Below, piece after piece: positions 1-5,269 of a DNA stretch of 5,269 nt; position 1 is the first letter of the stretch, and the number at the start of each line of letters is the position of its first letter. The stretch is from Peptococcaceae bacterium. GTDB taxonomy: Bacteria > Bacillota > Peptococcia > Peptococcales > Peptococcaceae. Below the pieces are notes generated by a model. The model had not been told where the DNA came from. It was given only the letters and a program-made list of their open reading frames with translations, and made no database searches. The position numbers and the translations under genes are program-made. The stretch covers positions 1-5,269 of the forward strand of contig JAFOFM010000118.1 of assembly GCA_017387265.1 (NCBI GenBank), given 5' to 3'.

Positions 1-599
1 ACCAGATGATCAAACGGGATGGCTGCAGCCACTTCTACCGTTTTACGGGCATTTTTGAAGGTTACAGGGCCACCTAACCCGATATAAAAGCCCAGTTTGA
101 TGACTTCAAGAGCCATTTCCACACTTCCGGAAAATGCATGCAGAATGCCGCCCACCTGACGGGCATTGCTGTTTTTTAAGATATCCAGTGTATCGCCATG
201 CGCTTCGCGGTCGTGAATGACCAGCGGCTTTTTCAGCTGACAGGCTAAATCGATATGCTGCTGGAATAATACTTTCTGGGCATCTTTGGTGGAGGTATCC
301 CAGTAATAATCCAGGCCGGTTTCGCCGATACCGACTACTTTCGGATGTTCAGCCAGTTTACAGATCATATCCCAGCCTTCCGGGGTGTAGGTTTTTACAT
401 CTTCCGGATGGAGACCAACTGCAGCGTATAATTTATCATACTGCTCGGCCAGTGCTACTGTGCGGGGGCAGTCATCCAGATTACAGCCGATGTTAACCAC
501 CAGAGCCATATTATCGTAAATGTTCCGGATGACCTGATCACGGTCATCGTTAAACTGGTCATCCAGAATGTGTGCGTGTGTATCAAATAAATTCATCAT
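1..599 (-). CDS. tatD: TatD family metal-dependent deoxyribonuclease, 3' end outside window
   Basis: This reads from ATG at 599 down through the left edge, giving about 199 codons of a family usually near 250-260. TatD proteins are cytoplasmic TIM-barrel metallo-hydrolases with DNase/exonuclease activity, linked in some species to DNA repair or nucleic-acid clean-up. The metal ligands expected in the visible part are present: the HxH motif in DTHAH (H8, H10), the glutamate in GIGETGLDYYW (E93), H129 in PLVIHDREA and H154 in LHAFSGS. The late aspartate of the family falls beyond the edge. The start is supported by AGAAGGA about 7 nt before ATG; a second ATG follows at once (596), so the protein may begin one residue later. 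It lies 15 nt after the metG stop with no terminator between them, so it should be co-transcribed with metG and share its T-box control. The pairing matches B. subtilis metS-yabD. The exact substrate is not deducible. Confidence 0.95.
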   Translation of the reverse strand, partial: MMNLFDTHAHILDDQFNDDRDQVIRNIYDNMALVVNIGCNLDDCPRTVALAEQYDKLYAAVGLHPEDVKTYTPEGWDMICKLAEHPKVVGIGETGLDYYWDTSTKDAQKVLFQQHIDLACQLKKPLVIHDREAHGDTLDILKNSNARQVGGILHAFSGSVEMALEVIKLGFYIGLGGPVTFKNARKTVEVAAAIPFDHL

Positions 600-614
600 A
601 AGCGTATCCTTCTG

Positions 615-2624
615 TTAGCAAACGGTGGAGCCGGATGGAATATCTTCGTGTGTTACCTGTAATACCTGCAGCAGGCTGTCGTCATCGGTTGCAGCGGATA
701 ACAGCATCCCGTGGGACATAATGCCGCGGATTTTTTTCGGTGCCAGGTTTGCAACCAGTACCAGTTTTTTGCCGATTAATGCTTCCGGATTTTCGTAGAA
801 TTTTGCGATGCCGGAAACAACGGTGCGGATTTCGTCGCCCATTTTTAATTTGAACTGCAGCAGTTTATCTGCTTTTTCCACTTTGCTGCATTCCAGAACT
901 TCCACTACGCGTAAGTCCAGTTTTGCAAAGTCATCATAGGTGATTTCCGCTTTACCTTCCGCAGCAGGTGCTTCTTCCGCTTTTGCTTCCTGTTTTGCTT
1001 CTTTTTTGGATTCTTTAGCTGGTTTTTCTTCTTTTGCTTCTTCTTTTGGCAGATCCAGAGTTTTTGGGTCAATACGAGGGAAGATAGCTTCTTTTTTGCA
1101 TACTTTTACGCCGGTTTCCACATTGCCCCATGTGCAGCCGTCTGCCCATGTGCAGTTTTCTAAATTCTGACCAGTCTGTTCCGCAACTTTACCTGGAACC
1201 AGAGGCATAAATGGTGTCAGCAGAATAGAGCTGATGCGGATAGATTCCATTAAGTTGTATAAAACAGTGCCCAGTTCGGCTTTTTTGCTTTCGTCTTTGG
1301 CCAGAACCCATGGAGCAGTTTCGTCGATATATTTGTTTGCACGGCTGATTAATTTCCAGATAGATGCCAGTGCATTCGGGAAGTCCATTTTTTCTAAATA
1401 CTGAGCCGCATCGTTCCCTACGGATTCGGCCAGAGCTTTCAGATCAGCGTCGAATTCGCTGGCTGGTGTTTCTGCCGGAGCTGGTACAATGCCTTCAAAA
1501 TATTTGTCGATCATCGCAACGGAACGGCTAACCAGGTTACCGAAGTCGTTTGCCAGGTCAATATTGATACGGTTTACCAGAGCTTCTTCCGAGTAGTAGC
1601 CATCGGAACCGGTGGAAATTTCACGCAGCAGGAAGTAGCGGATGGCATCTACGCCGTATTTGTCTAACAGTACGTTTGGATCTACTACATTGCCTTTGGA
1701 TTTGGACATTTTGCCGCTGTTTAACAGTACCCAGCCATGACCAAATACCTGTTTTGGCAGAGGCAGGTCAGCCGCCATCAGAATGCAAGGCCAGATAATC
1801 GCATGGAAGCGGGCGATGTCTTTCCCTACCAGGTGAATATCTGCAGGCCAGAATTTCTGGAACAGATCATCGTTTTCGCTCATGTAGCCCAGAGCGGAAA
1901 TATAGTTGGTTAATGCGTCAAACCATACATAAATAACGTGTTTTTCGTTAACAGGAACCGGAATCCCCCAGTCAAATGTAGTACGGGAGATGCACAGATC
2001 TTCTAAGCCCTGTTTAATGAAGTTGATCATTTCATTGCGGCGTGCAACCGGCTGAATAAAATCCGGATGGTCTTCGATATACTGCAGCAGCTGGTCCTGA
2101 TATTTGCTCATTTTAAAGAAATAGCTTTCTTCTTTGATTACTTCAGTTGGACGGCCGCAGTCCGGGCAGTTGCCTTCTACCAGCTGACGCTCGGTAAAGA
2201 AAGTTTCGCAAGGGGTGCAGTAATGACCTTCGTATTCAGATTTGTAGATATCGCCTTTATCGTAGATGGTTTTGAAGATTTTCTGTACCACTTCCATATG
2301 ACGAGGCTGAGTGGTACGGATAAAATCGTCATTGGAGATTAATAAGCGTTCCCACAGAGCCTGGAAGGTAGCTACGATTTTATCGGTGTATTCAATCGGG
2401 GTTACACCTTCTGCTTTTGCTACGCGTTCGATTTTCTGGCCGTGTTCGTCAGAACCGGTTAAAAAGTAAGTTTCGTAGCCCTGCATACGTTTGTAGCGGG
2501 TCATGGTATCCGCCATAACGGTGCAGTATGCATGGCCGATGTGCAGATTGGCACTTGGATAATAAATCGGGGTTGTAATGTAAAAACGTTTTGCTTCATT
2601 CGATGCGTTCATAGATGCAGTCAT
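615..2624 (-). CDS. metG: Methionyl-tRNA synthetase, 669 aa, with C-terminal tRNA-binding domain
   Basis: It charges tRNA-Met with methionine using ATP, in the cytoplasm, and is needed for both initiation and elongation. The class I catalytic signatures are present: the HIGH motif as HIGH at residues 28-31 in NLHIGHAY, and KMSKS at 305-309 followed by KGN. Two zinc knuckles lie in the connective-peptide insertion: C136-x2-C139 and C153-x2-C156. The anticodon-binding helical domain follows (about 345-510). A Lys/Glu/Ala-rich linker (about 527-559) then leads to a C-terminal OB-fold of the Trbp111/EMAP type (about 560-669), which in homologues mediates dimerisation and tRNA binding. Length is normal for the two-domain bacterial form. 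The frame stays open upstream to an ATG at 2864, but that extension runs through the T-box terminator. The start at 2624 has AAGGAGG 8 nt before it; a later ATG at 2612 has no such site. It is transcribed with tatD and regulated by the T-box upstream. Confidence 0.97.
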   Translation of the reverse strand: MTASMNASNEAKRFYITTPIYYPSANLHIGHAYCTVMADTMTRYKRMQGYETYFLTGSDEHGQKIERVAKAEGVTPIEYTDKIVATFQALWERLLISNDDFIRTTQPRHMEVVQKIFKTIYDKGDIYKSEYEGHYCTPCETFFTERQLVEGNCPDCGRPTEVIKEESYFFKMSKYQDQLLQYIEDHPDFIQPVARRNEMINFIKQGLEDLCISRTTFDWGIPVPVNEKHVIYVWFDALTNYISALGYMSENDDLFQKFWPADIHLVGKDIARFHAIIWPCILMAADLPLPKQVFGHGWVLLNSGKMSKSKGNVVDPNVLLDKYGVDAIRYFLLREISTGSDGYYSEEALVNRINIDLANDFGNLVSRSVAMIDKYFEGIVPAPAETPASEFDADLKALAESVGNDAAQYLEKMDFPNALASIWKLISRANKYIDETAPWVLAKDESKKAELGTVLYNLMESIRISSILLTPFMPLVPGKVAEQTGQNLENCTWADGCTWGNVETGVKVCKKEAIFPRIDPKTLDLPKEEAKEEKPAKESKKEAKQEAKAEEAPAAEGKAEITYDDFAKLDLRVVEVLECSKVEKADKLLQFKLKMGDEIRTVVSGIAKFYENPEALIGKKLVLVANLAPKKIRGIMSHGMLLSAATDDDSLLQVLQVTHEDIPSGSTVC

Positions 2625-2653
2625 GAAAAAAGCCTCCTTGAAAAATAATCTTG

Positions 2654-2673
2654 CAGGAATTTGGGGGTTCCTG
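2654..2673 (-). other. Small hairpin in the metG leader, between T-box terminator and ribosome binding site
   Basis: On the minus strand CAGGAA and TTCCTG form 6 bp around an 8-nt CCCCCAAA loop. It starts about 80 nt after the T-box terminator T-tract and ends roughly 15 nt before the metG Shine-Dalgarno. No immediate T-tract follows, so it is not a good terminator. It may be a spacer or mRNA-stability structure, or have no role. The rest of the 127 nt between the terminator and the start shows nothing else I can support. Confidence 0.3.
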
Positions 2674-2751
2674 TGTAATTGTAATAGTAACATTTCAGAA
2701 TCCAGAATATGCCATATTGTAAATGGTCGGCTACACGAAAAACAGGTCGAT

Positions 2752-2792
2752 AAAAAACAAAAAACCCGTTCCTGTTTCCTAACAGGGACGAG
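2752..2792 (-). terminator. T-box regulated intrinsic terminator of metG leader
   Basis: On the minus strand CTCGTCCCTGTT pairs with AACAGGAACGGG (11 of 12 positions pair, one a G-T; one C-A mismatch) around an AGGA loop. It is followed by TTTTTTGTTTTTT. Its 5' arm contains CGTCCCT, the strand also needed to build the antiterminator with the T-box, so the two structures exclude each other, as in known T-box leaders. It should end transcription when tRNA-Met is charged. Confidence 0.93.
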
Positions 2793-3007
2793 TTTGAAAT
2801 CGTGGTACCACCCTGCTTTATTCTGTAAAAAAATACAGAACCTCAGCAGATTGTATAACGGCAATCAACCGGGCAAAATGCCATGCTCCAGGCCCATTTT
2901 CGCCGACGCTGACAGTCTGAACTCACAGCAGATGTTCAGCTCTCTGAGCAGCAGCAGTTCGGGTACTCTACCTTTCTTCGCATACAGACATATTTTAACT
3001 GGATATA
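2752..3007 (-). promoter_or_regulatory. T-box riboswitch (tRNA-Met sensing) controlling metG-tatD
   Basis: This transcribed leader binds uncharged tRNA and lets transcription continue into metG. Stem I runs from about 2983 to 2883: bottom helix ATGC/GCAT, a GA-rich internal loop (GAAGAA against GGA, kink-turn-like), helix AGGT/GCCT, then the specifier loop with AGTA at 2967-2964 opposite CGAAAATGG. The upper helix begins CCGA/TCGG, and the distal part has AGAGAG (2945-2940) and GCTG (2929-2926) in a CTGAAC/GTTCAG hairpin. The specifier is AUG at 2897-2895. A Stem III hairpin TTCTGTA/TACAGAA lies at 2840-2821. The T-box AGGGTGGTACCACG (2814-2801) pairs with CGTCCCT to form the antiterminator. 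Its UGGU bulge can pair with ACCA, the 3' end of a tRNA with A73, as expected for tRNA-Met. The start near 3007 is inferred from the promoter; the layout is read by eye. Confidence 0.95.
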
Positions 3008-3013
3008 AAATAT

Positions 3014-3042
3014 AGTATAAAAAAAGACGAGCTCTGCGTCAA
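3014..3042 (-). promoter_or_regulatory. Promoter of the metG-tatD unit
   Basis: On the minus strand TTGACG (3042-3037) and TATACT (3019-3014) are separated by exactly 17 nt, close to the sigma-A consensus. Transcription would start near 3007, about 24 nt before T-box Stem I. The spacer contains a short GACG/CGTC inverted repeat and a T-run, which are probably incidental. Confidence 0.85.
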
Positions 3043-3151
3043 GGGTTTCTTGCAGAATGCCGGTGAAAGATTTCCCGCCGCGCCGCTGTAGCGAAAAGCG
3101 AGTCGAAAATACTATCATTTTACAATATTTTAGACTTTTCAGTAAATTGGA
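3043..3151. other. Divergent intergenic region between metG and abrB promoters
   Basis: This stretch of about 110 bp separates the two -35 boxes. Its part nearest metG (about 3043-3106) is clearly richer in G and C than the AT-rich promoters on either side and holds small inverted repeats such as CGCTGTAGCG at 3083-3092. The part nearest abrB is AT-rich (TACAATATTTTAGACTTTTC), the kind of sequence to which AbrB-type proteins bind without a strict consensus. An operator here is inference only; no known operator motif is recognised. Confidence 0.4.
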
Positions 3152-3180
3152 TTGACTTTTTTCATGGATAATGGTATCAT
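3152..3180 (+). promoter_or_regulatory. Promoter of abrB
   Basis: TTGACT at 3152-3157 and TATCAT at 3175-3180 are 17 nt apart, a good sigma-A-type promoter. It implies a start near 3187 and a 5' leader of about 70 nt. That leader ends in GAGGAGG, 10 nt before the abrB ATG, a strong ribosome binding site. AbrB represses its own gene in B. subtilis; whether it does so here cannot be read from the sequence. Confidence 0.82.
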
Positions 3181-3256
3181 TTACGCAAGGATAGAAAAGA
3201 TTGTAAGTTCTGTGTTATAGCAGGAATTCTTAAAAATACGAGGAGGAACGGTTAGC

Positions 3257-3523
3257 ATGAAATCCACAGGTATCGTTCGTAAAGTAGACGAATTAGGAAG
3301 AGTAGTTATTCCAATCGAGTTAAGAAGAACTCTGGGTATCGATGAAAAAGATGCACTGGAAATCTACACCGATAACGAAAAAATCGTGCTGAAAAAATAT
3401 GAACCGGCATGCATTTTCTGCAACAACGCAGAAGGTGTTCAGAACTATAAAGGTAAACTGGTTTGCACCGAATGCGTGAAAAAAATGGTAGAAAACCTGG
3501 ATCAGACCAGCAATGTTGTTTGA
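3257..3523 (+). CDS. abrB: AbrB-family transition-state regulator with Cys4 C-terminal tail
   Basis: This is a DNA-binding global regulator of the AbrB/SpoVT (swapped-hairpin) family, which in B. subtilis represses stationary-phase genes during growth. It is 88 aa. Residues 1-50 are nearly the same as B. subtilis AbrB, including KSTGIVRKVDELGRVVIPIE and the DNA-contacting arginines R8, R15, R23 and R24. The C-terminal third differs from Bacillus: it has C52-x2-C55 and C70-x2-C73 around YKGKLVC, a likely zinc-binding ribbon seen in many clostridial relatives, in place of the Bacillus multimerisation domain. The start is fixed by AGGAGG ending 10 nt upstream. It is monocistronic, between its own promoter and a strong terminator, and divergent from metG as in B. 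subtilis. Its target genes here are unknown, and the symbol reflects the family and the synteny. Confidence 0.95.
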   Translation: MKSTGIVRKVDELGRVVIPIELRRTLGIDEKDALEIYTDNEKIVLKKYEPACIFCNNAEGVQNYKGKLVCTECVKKMVENLDQTSNVV

Positions 3524-3551
3524 TTTAAAAATCGCATAACAAACAAATGTC

Positions 3552-3613
3552 ACGAGGCTGATAGTTTATCTCCTGCGAAATGGCGGAGGATAAACTATCA
3601 GCCTCGTTTTTTT
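3552..3613 (+). terminator. Strong rho-independent terminator after abrB
   Basis: A perfect 19-bp stem pairs 3552-3570 (beginning ACGAGGCTGATAG) with 3589-3607. It extends inward by TCC/GGA with one bulged G, and a run of seven T at 3607-3613 follows. It lies 28 nt after the abrB stop. No T-run follows on the other strand, so it works for the plus strand only and isolates abrB from the ATPase unit. Confidence 0.95.
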
Positions 3614-3654
3614 ATTAAGCGCAGCAGATGAACTGCACATAGAGGAAAAATGGC

Positions 3655-3683
3655 TTGTGTTTTCGTACGTCTGTTTTTATAAT
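3655..3683 (+). promoter_or_regulatory. Probable promoter of the ATPase-DUF218 unit
   Basis: TTGTGT at 3655-3660 and a perfect TATAAT at 3678-3683 are 17 nt apart; the -35 box is moderate. Transcription would start near 3690, about 64 nt before the ATPase ATG. A second TATAAT overlaps at 3685-3690 but has no -35 at proper distance. Confidence 0.65.
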
Positions 3684-3753
3684 TTATAATAAGGTTGTAG
3701 AATTAAACTGATTATACAGACTGACAAACGATCAGAATGGAGGGGGCTGCGCT

Positions 3754-4632
3754 ATGTATCTGCAGGAATTTACACTTCCAGGCGCGGGCTGGGAGGAAGG
3801 GTATCTGAGTCCGGTGGATAATCCGGAAATGAAACGCACCTGTTACACAAGTTTTTATCCGTTTCGGATTTTTCCGCAAAAACAGCTGGACACACTGCGC
3901 TTTGAACCGGTCACCTTTTTATACGGCGGCAATGGTTCCGGAAAAACCACCCTGCTGAATCTGATTGCAGAGCGGCTGCAGGTAAAACGTGGTGCCAGAT
4001 ATAATCGCAGTGCGTTCTTTTCCGATTATGCAGCAGCATGCCGCTATGAGGCACTGCGGCTCACTGATGAAATTCGGGAACAAAGCCGCATGATAACCAG
4101 TGATGATGTGTTTGATTATCTTCTGGATTTGCGCTGCTTAAATGATGGTGTGGATCAGCGCCGGGAAGATTTGCTGGCCGAATATCAGGAAGAACGATAT
4201 GCATCGTTTCGTATGAAATCACTGGATGATTATGAAAAACTGAAACGAAATAACGATGCTAAACGAATGAGCGGCTCAAACTATGTAAAACAACATGTTA
4301 TGGCGAATATTCCGGTAAAATCCAACGGCCAGAGCGCATTTGGCTTTTTTACTGAACATATCCGGGAAAATGCGCTGTACTTATTAGATGAACCGGAAAA
4401 CAGTCTGGCTGCCGATTTGCAAATGGAATTAAGTCAGTTTTTAGAAAATGCTGCCCGGTTTTATCACTGTCAGTTTATTATCGCGACCCATTCGCCGTTT
4501 TTACTGGCGATGAAACACTGCCGGATTTATGATTTAGATGCCGTTCCGGTACAGGCAAAGCGGTGGACGGAACTGGAGAATGTGCGGACGTATTTTGACT
4601 TTTTTAACAGTCACCGGGCTGATTTTGAATAA
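3754..4632 (+). CDS. Stand-alone ABC-type AAA family ATPase, function unknown
   Basis: This is a 292-aa soluble ATPase resembling the stand-alone predicted ATPases of the COG3910 type. Walker A is GGNGSGKTT at 58-66 (catalytic K64). A signature-like SNGQ lies at 190-193, Walker B is ALYLLDEPE at 207-215 (D212, E213), and the switch histidine is H246 in ATHSP. The N-terminal segment with RTCYTSFYPFRIFPQK, just before the nucleotide-binding core, and the C-terminal ENVRTYFDFFN are, from memory, typical of this group. There are no membrane segments and no nuclease, TOPRIM or other effector domain, so it is neither a transporter ATPase nor an OLD nuclease. The middle (about 95-185) is charged and probably helical, forming a short insertion between Walker A and the signature. 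GGAGG ends 10 nt before the ATG. It has its own promoter and is followed 40 nt later by the DUF218 gene. Biological role and substrate are unknown. Confidence 0.88.
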   Translation: MYLQEFTLPGAGWEEGYLSPVDNPEMKRTCYTSFYPFRIFPQKQLDTLRFEPVTFLYGGNGSGKTTLLNLIAERLQVKRGARYNRSAFFSDYAAACRYEALRLTDEIREQSRMITSDDVFDYLLDLRCLNDGVDQRREDLLAEYQEERYASFRMKSLDDYEKLKRNNDAKRMSGSNYVKQHVMANIPVKSNGQSAFGFFTEHIRENALYLLDEPENSLAADLQMELSQFLENAARFYHCQFIIATHSPFLLAMKHCRIYDLDAVPVQAKRWTELENVRTYFDFFNSHRADFE

Positions 4633-4672
4633 CCTGGTGAACTGAAAAGATGGACAGCTCAAGGGGTGCGAT

Positions 4673-5242
4673 ATGACAGATTCTAATAATAGAAATGAAA
4701 CCAATAATCATGAAACCATAAATCATGAAAGCATAAATTATGAAAGCATAAATTATGAAAAAGACGCAAAATGCATAACTGCGGCACTGGCTTTTCTGCT
4801 GCTGGGCTGTTTCTTTAAATTTATACTGATTGGCTATCAGACTATTGCACTGATTCTCTGGGGAATCGGGGTTCTGATTCTGCTGTTTGGTTATCTTCCG
4901 TATAACTGGATGAAACGGCTTGTGGCCGGATGTACAATTTTGTTTGTGATGGGCCTTTGTATCATCGAAATTCCCATTGTTTCCGCCGCAAAAGAAGATA
5001 TACCGAATGATGCCGATTATCTGATTGTACTGGGGGCAGGGGTGAATGGCACCGAGCCTTCGCTGTCGCTTTATAACCGGCTTGCAGCGTCCGAAAACTG
5101 GCTCCGGGAACATCCGAACAGTGTGGCGGTATTAAGCGGCGGGCAGGGTCATAAAGAGCAGATCAGCGAGGCCGAGTGTATGTATCGCTGGCTGGTGCAG
5201 AATGGTATAGAGCCGGAGCGGTTATACGATGCGGTCGGATAG
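4673..5242 (+). CDS. YdcF/SanA-like DUF218 membrane protein, apparently truncated at the C-terminus
   Basis: The 189-aa product has a polar, Asn/Glu-rich N-terminus with pentapeptide repeats (about 14-29). Hydrophobic segments follow at about 34-55, 57-75 and 84-103, probably three membrane spans, and then the start of a DUF218 domain. That domain shows ADYLIVLGAGVNG (114-126), PSLSLYNRL and VLSGGQGHKEQISEAECM (153-170), all typical of YdcF/SanA proteins, whose precise activity is poorly defined although some relatives affect envelope integrity. The family continues after GI-x-x-x-R-I/L with an acidic E-x-x-S-x-N-T-x-x-N motif and another 50-100 residues. Here the sequence ends LYDAVG-stop, and neither other forward frame restores the motif. 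The gene is therefore truncated, rearranged, or cut by an assembly end. AAGGGG lies 6 nt before the ATG. It follows the ATPase by 40 nt with no terminator, so it is probably co-transcribed; any functional tie to the ATPase is unproven. Confidence 0.8.
   Translation: MTDSNNRNETNNHETINHESINYESINYEKDAKCITAALAFLLLGCFFKFILIGYQTIALILWGIGVLILLFGYLPYNWMKRLVAGCTILFVMGLCIIEIPIVSAAKEDIPNDADYLIVLGAGVNGTEPSLSLYNRLAASENWLREHPNSVAVLSGGQGHKEQISEAECMYRWLVQNGIEPERLYDAVG
4706..4762 (+). repeat. 15-bp in-frame tandem repeat, about 3.8 copies
   Basis: The unit AATYATGAAASCATA occurs at 4706-4720, 4721-4735 and 4736-4750, with a 12-nt partial copy at 4751-4762; a degenerate copy may precede it. Each unit encodes N-(H/Y)-E-(S/T)-I at residues 12-30 of the DUF218 protein, before the first membrane segment. 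Because 15 is a multiple of three, copy changes would alter length without breaking the frame. Confidence 0.9.
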
Positions 5243-5268
5243 TGTGGAGTTCCACATGGGGGTATCCG
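5236..5268. repeat. Imperfect inverted repeat at the broken end of the DUF218 gene
   Basis: Outer arms CGGATA (5236-5241) and TATCCG (5263-5268) enclose inner arms TGTGGA (5243-5248) and TCCACA (5251-5256) with a GT centre. One side carries a single G between the arms and the other carries TGGGGG. The repeat covers the stop codon of the truncated gene and touches the window edge. It lacks a T-tract, so it is not an evident terminator. It could be a recombination or transposon boundary, or chance. Confidence 0.5.
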
Positions 5269-5269
5269 T

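Noticed and set aside
2640..2750. A second metG promoter after the T-box terminator (TTTACA element)
   Set aside because: No acceptable -10 hexamer lies at 16-18 nt from it.
2625..2864. An 80-residue N-terminal extension of metG starting at 2864
   Set aside because: It would be translated through the T-box sequence and terminator, has no family similarity, and a strong ribosome binding site sits before 2624.
2623..3015. A 130-codon open frame on the plus strand
   Set aside because: It is the complement of the T-box leader and lacks a recognisable domain or ribosome binding site.
3014..3040. Terminator-like GACG...CGTC plus T-run on the minus strand
   Set aside because: The stem is only 4 bp and lies inside the spacer of a well-formed promoter, with no gene ending upstream on that strand.
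2936..3118. A 60-codon open frame on the minus strand upstream of metG
   Set aside because: It overlaps the metG promoter and T-box Stem I, has no ribosome binding site I can see, and has a Cys/Ser run typical of non-coding translation.
3754..4632. The ATPase as an OLD-type or other anti-phage defence gene
   Set aside because: It has no TOPRIM, nuclease or partner effector, and the surroundings are housekeeping genes.
4706..4762. Tandem repeat as a CRISPR array or iteron origin
   Set aside because: The units are contiguous without spacers, too short, and encode an in-frame pentapeptide inside a gene.
4604..5113. A 169-codon open frame on the minus strand
   Set aside because: It is the shadow of the DUF218 gene; its repetitive Ile/Tyr/Phe stretch is the reverse reading of the tandem repeat.

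Overview
The window looks like ordinary chromosome from a Gram-positive-type bacterium of the Bacillota. The evidence is a T-box riboswitch in front of metG, an AbrB-type transition-state regulator, strong AGGAGG ribosome binding sites, and the gene order abrB, divergent metG, tatD, which matches the Bacillus subtilis abrB-metS-yabD locus. The AbrB tail with paired CxxC motifs suggests a clostridial or Negativicutes-like relative rather than Bacillus. I cannot name a genus from sequence alone.

Layout: positions 1-599 (minus) hold the first ~199 codons of a TatD-family metal-dependent nuclease; its 3' end lies beyond the window. Fifteen bases upstream of its start is the stop codon of metG (2624 to 615, minus), a full-length 669-residue methionyl-tRNA synthetase with zinc knuckles and a C-terminal tRNA-binding OB domain. 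Between metG and its promoter (-35 at 3042-3037, -10 at 3019-3014) lies a ~380 nt leader. It carries a T-box riboswitch with Stem I, a Met (AUG) specifier, the T-box sequence and a terminator. metG and tatD therefore form one unit controlled by uncharged tRNA-Met.

Facing away from it, abrB (3257-3523, plus) has its own sigma-A-type promoter (3152-3180) and ends in a long, very stable rho-independent terminator (3552-3613). After a second promoter (3655-3683) comes a probable two-gene unit: a stand-alone ABC-type AAA ATPase of unknown role (3754-4632), then a membrane-anchored DUF218 (YdcF/SanA-like) protein (4673-5242). The DUF218 gene carries an in-frame 15-bp tandem repeat near its start. 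It loses its family sequence just before the window end, where an inverted repeat begins.

No convincing new system was found. The most useful second looks are the broken end of the DUF218 gene with its inverted repeat, the tandem repeat in the same gene, the T-box specifier register, and a GC-rich block between the two divergent promoters.
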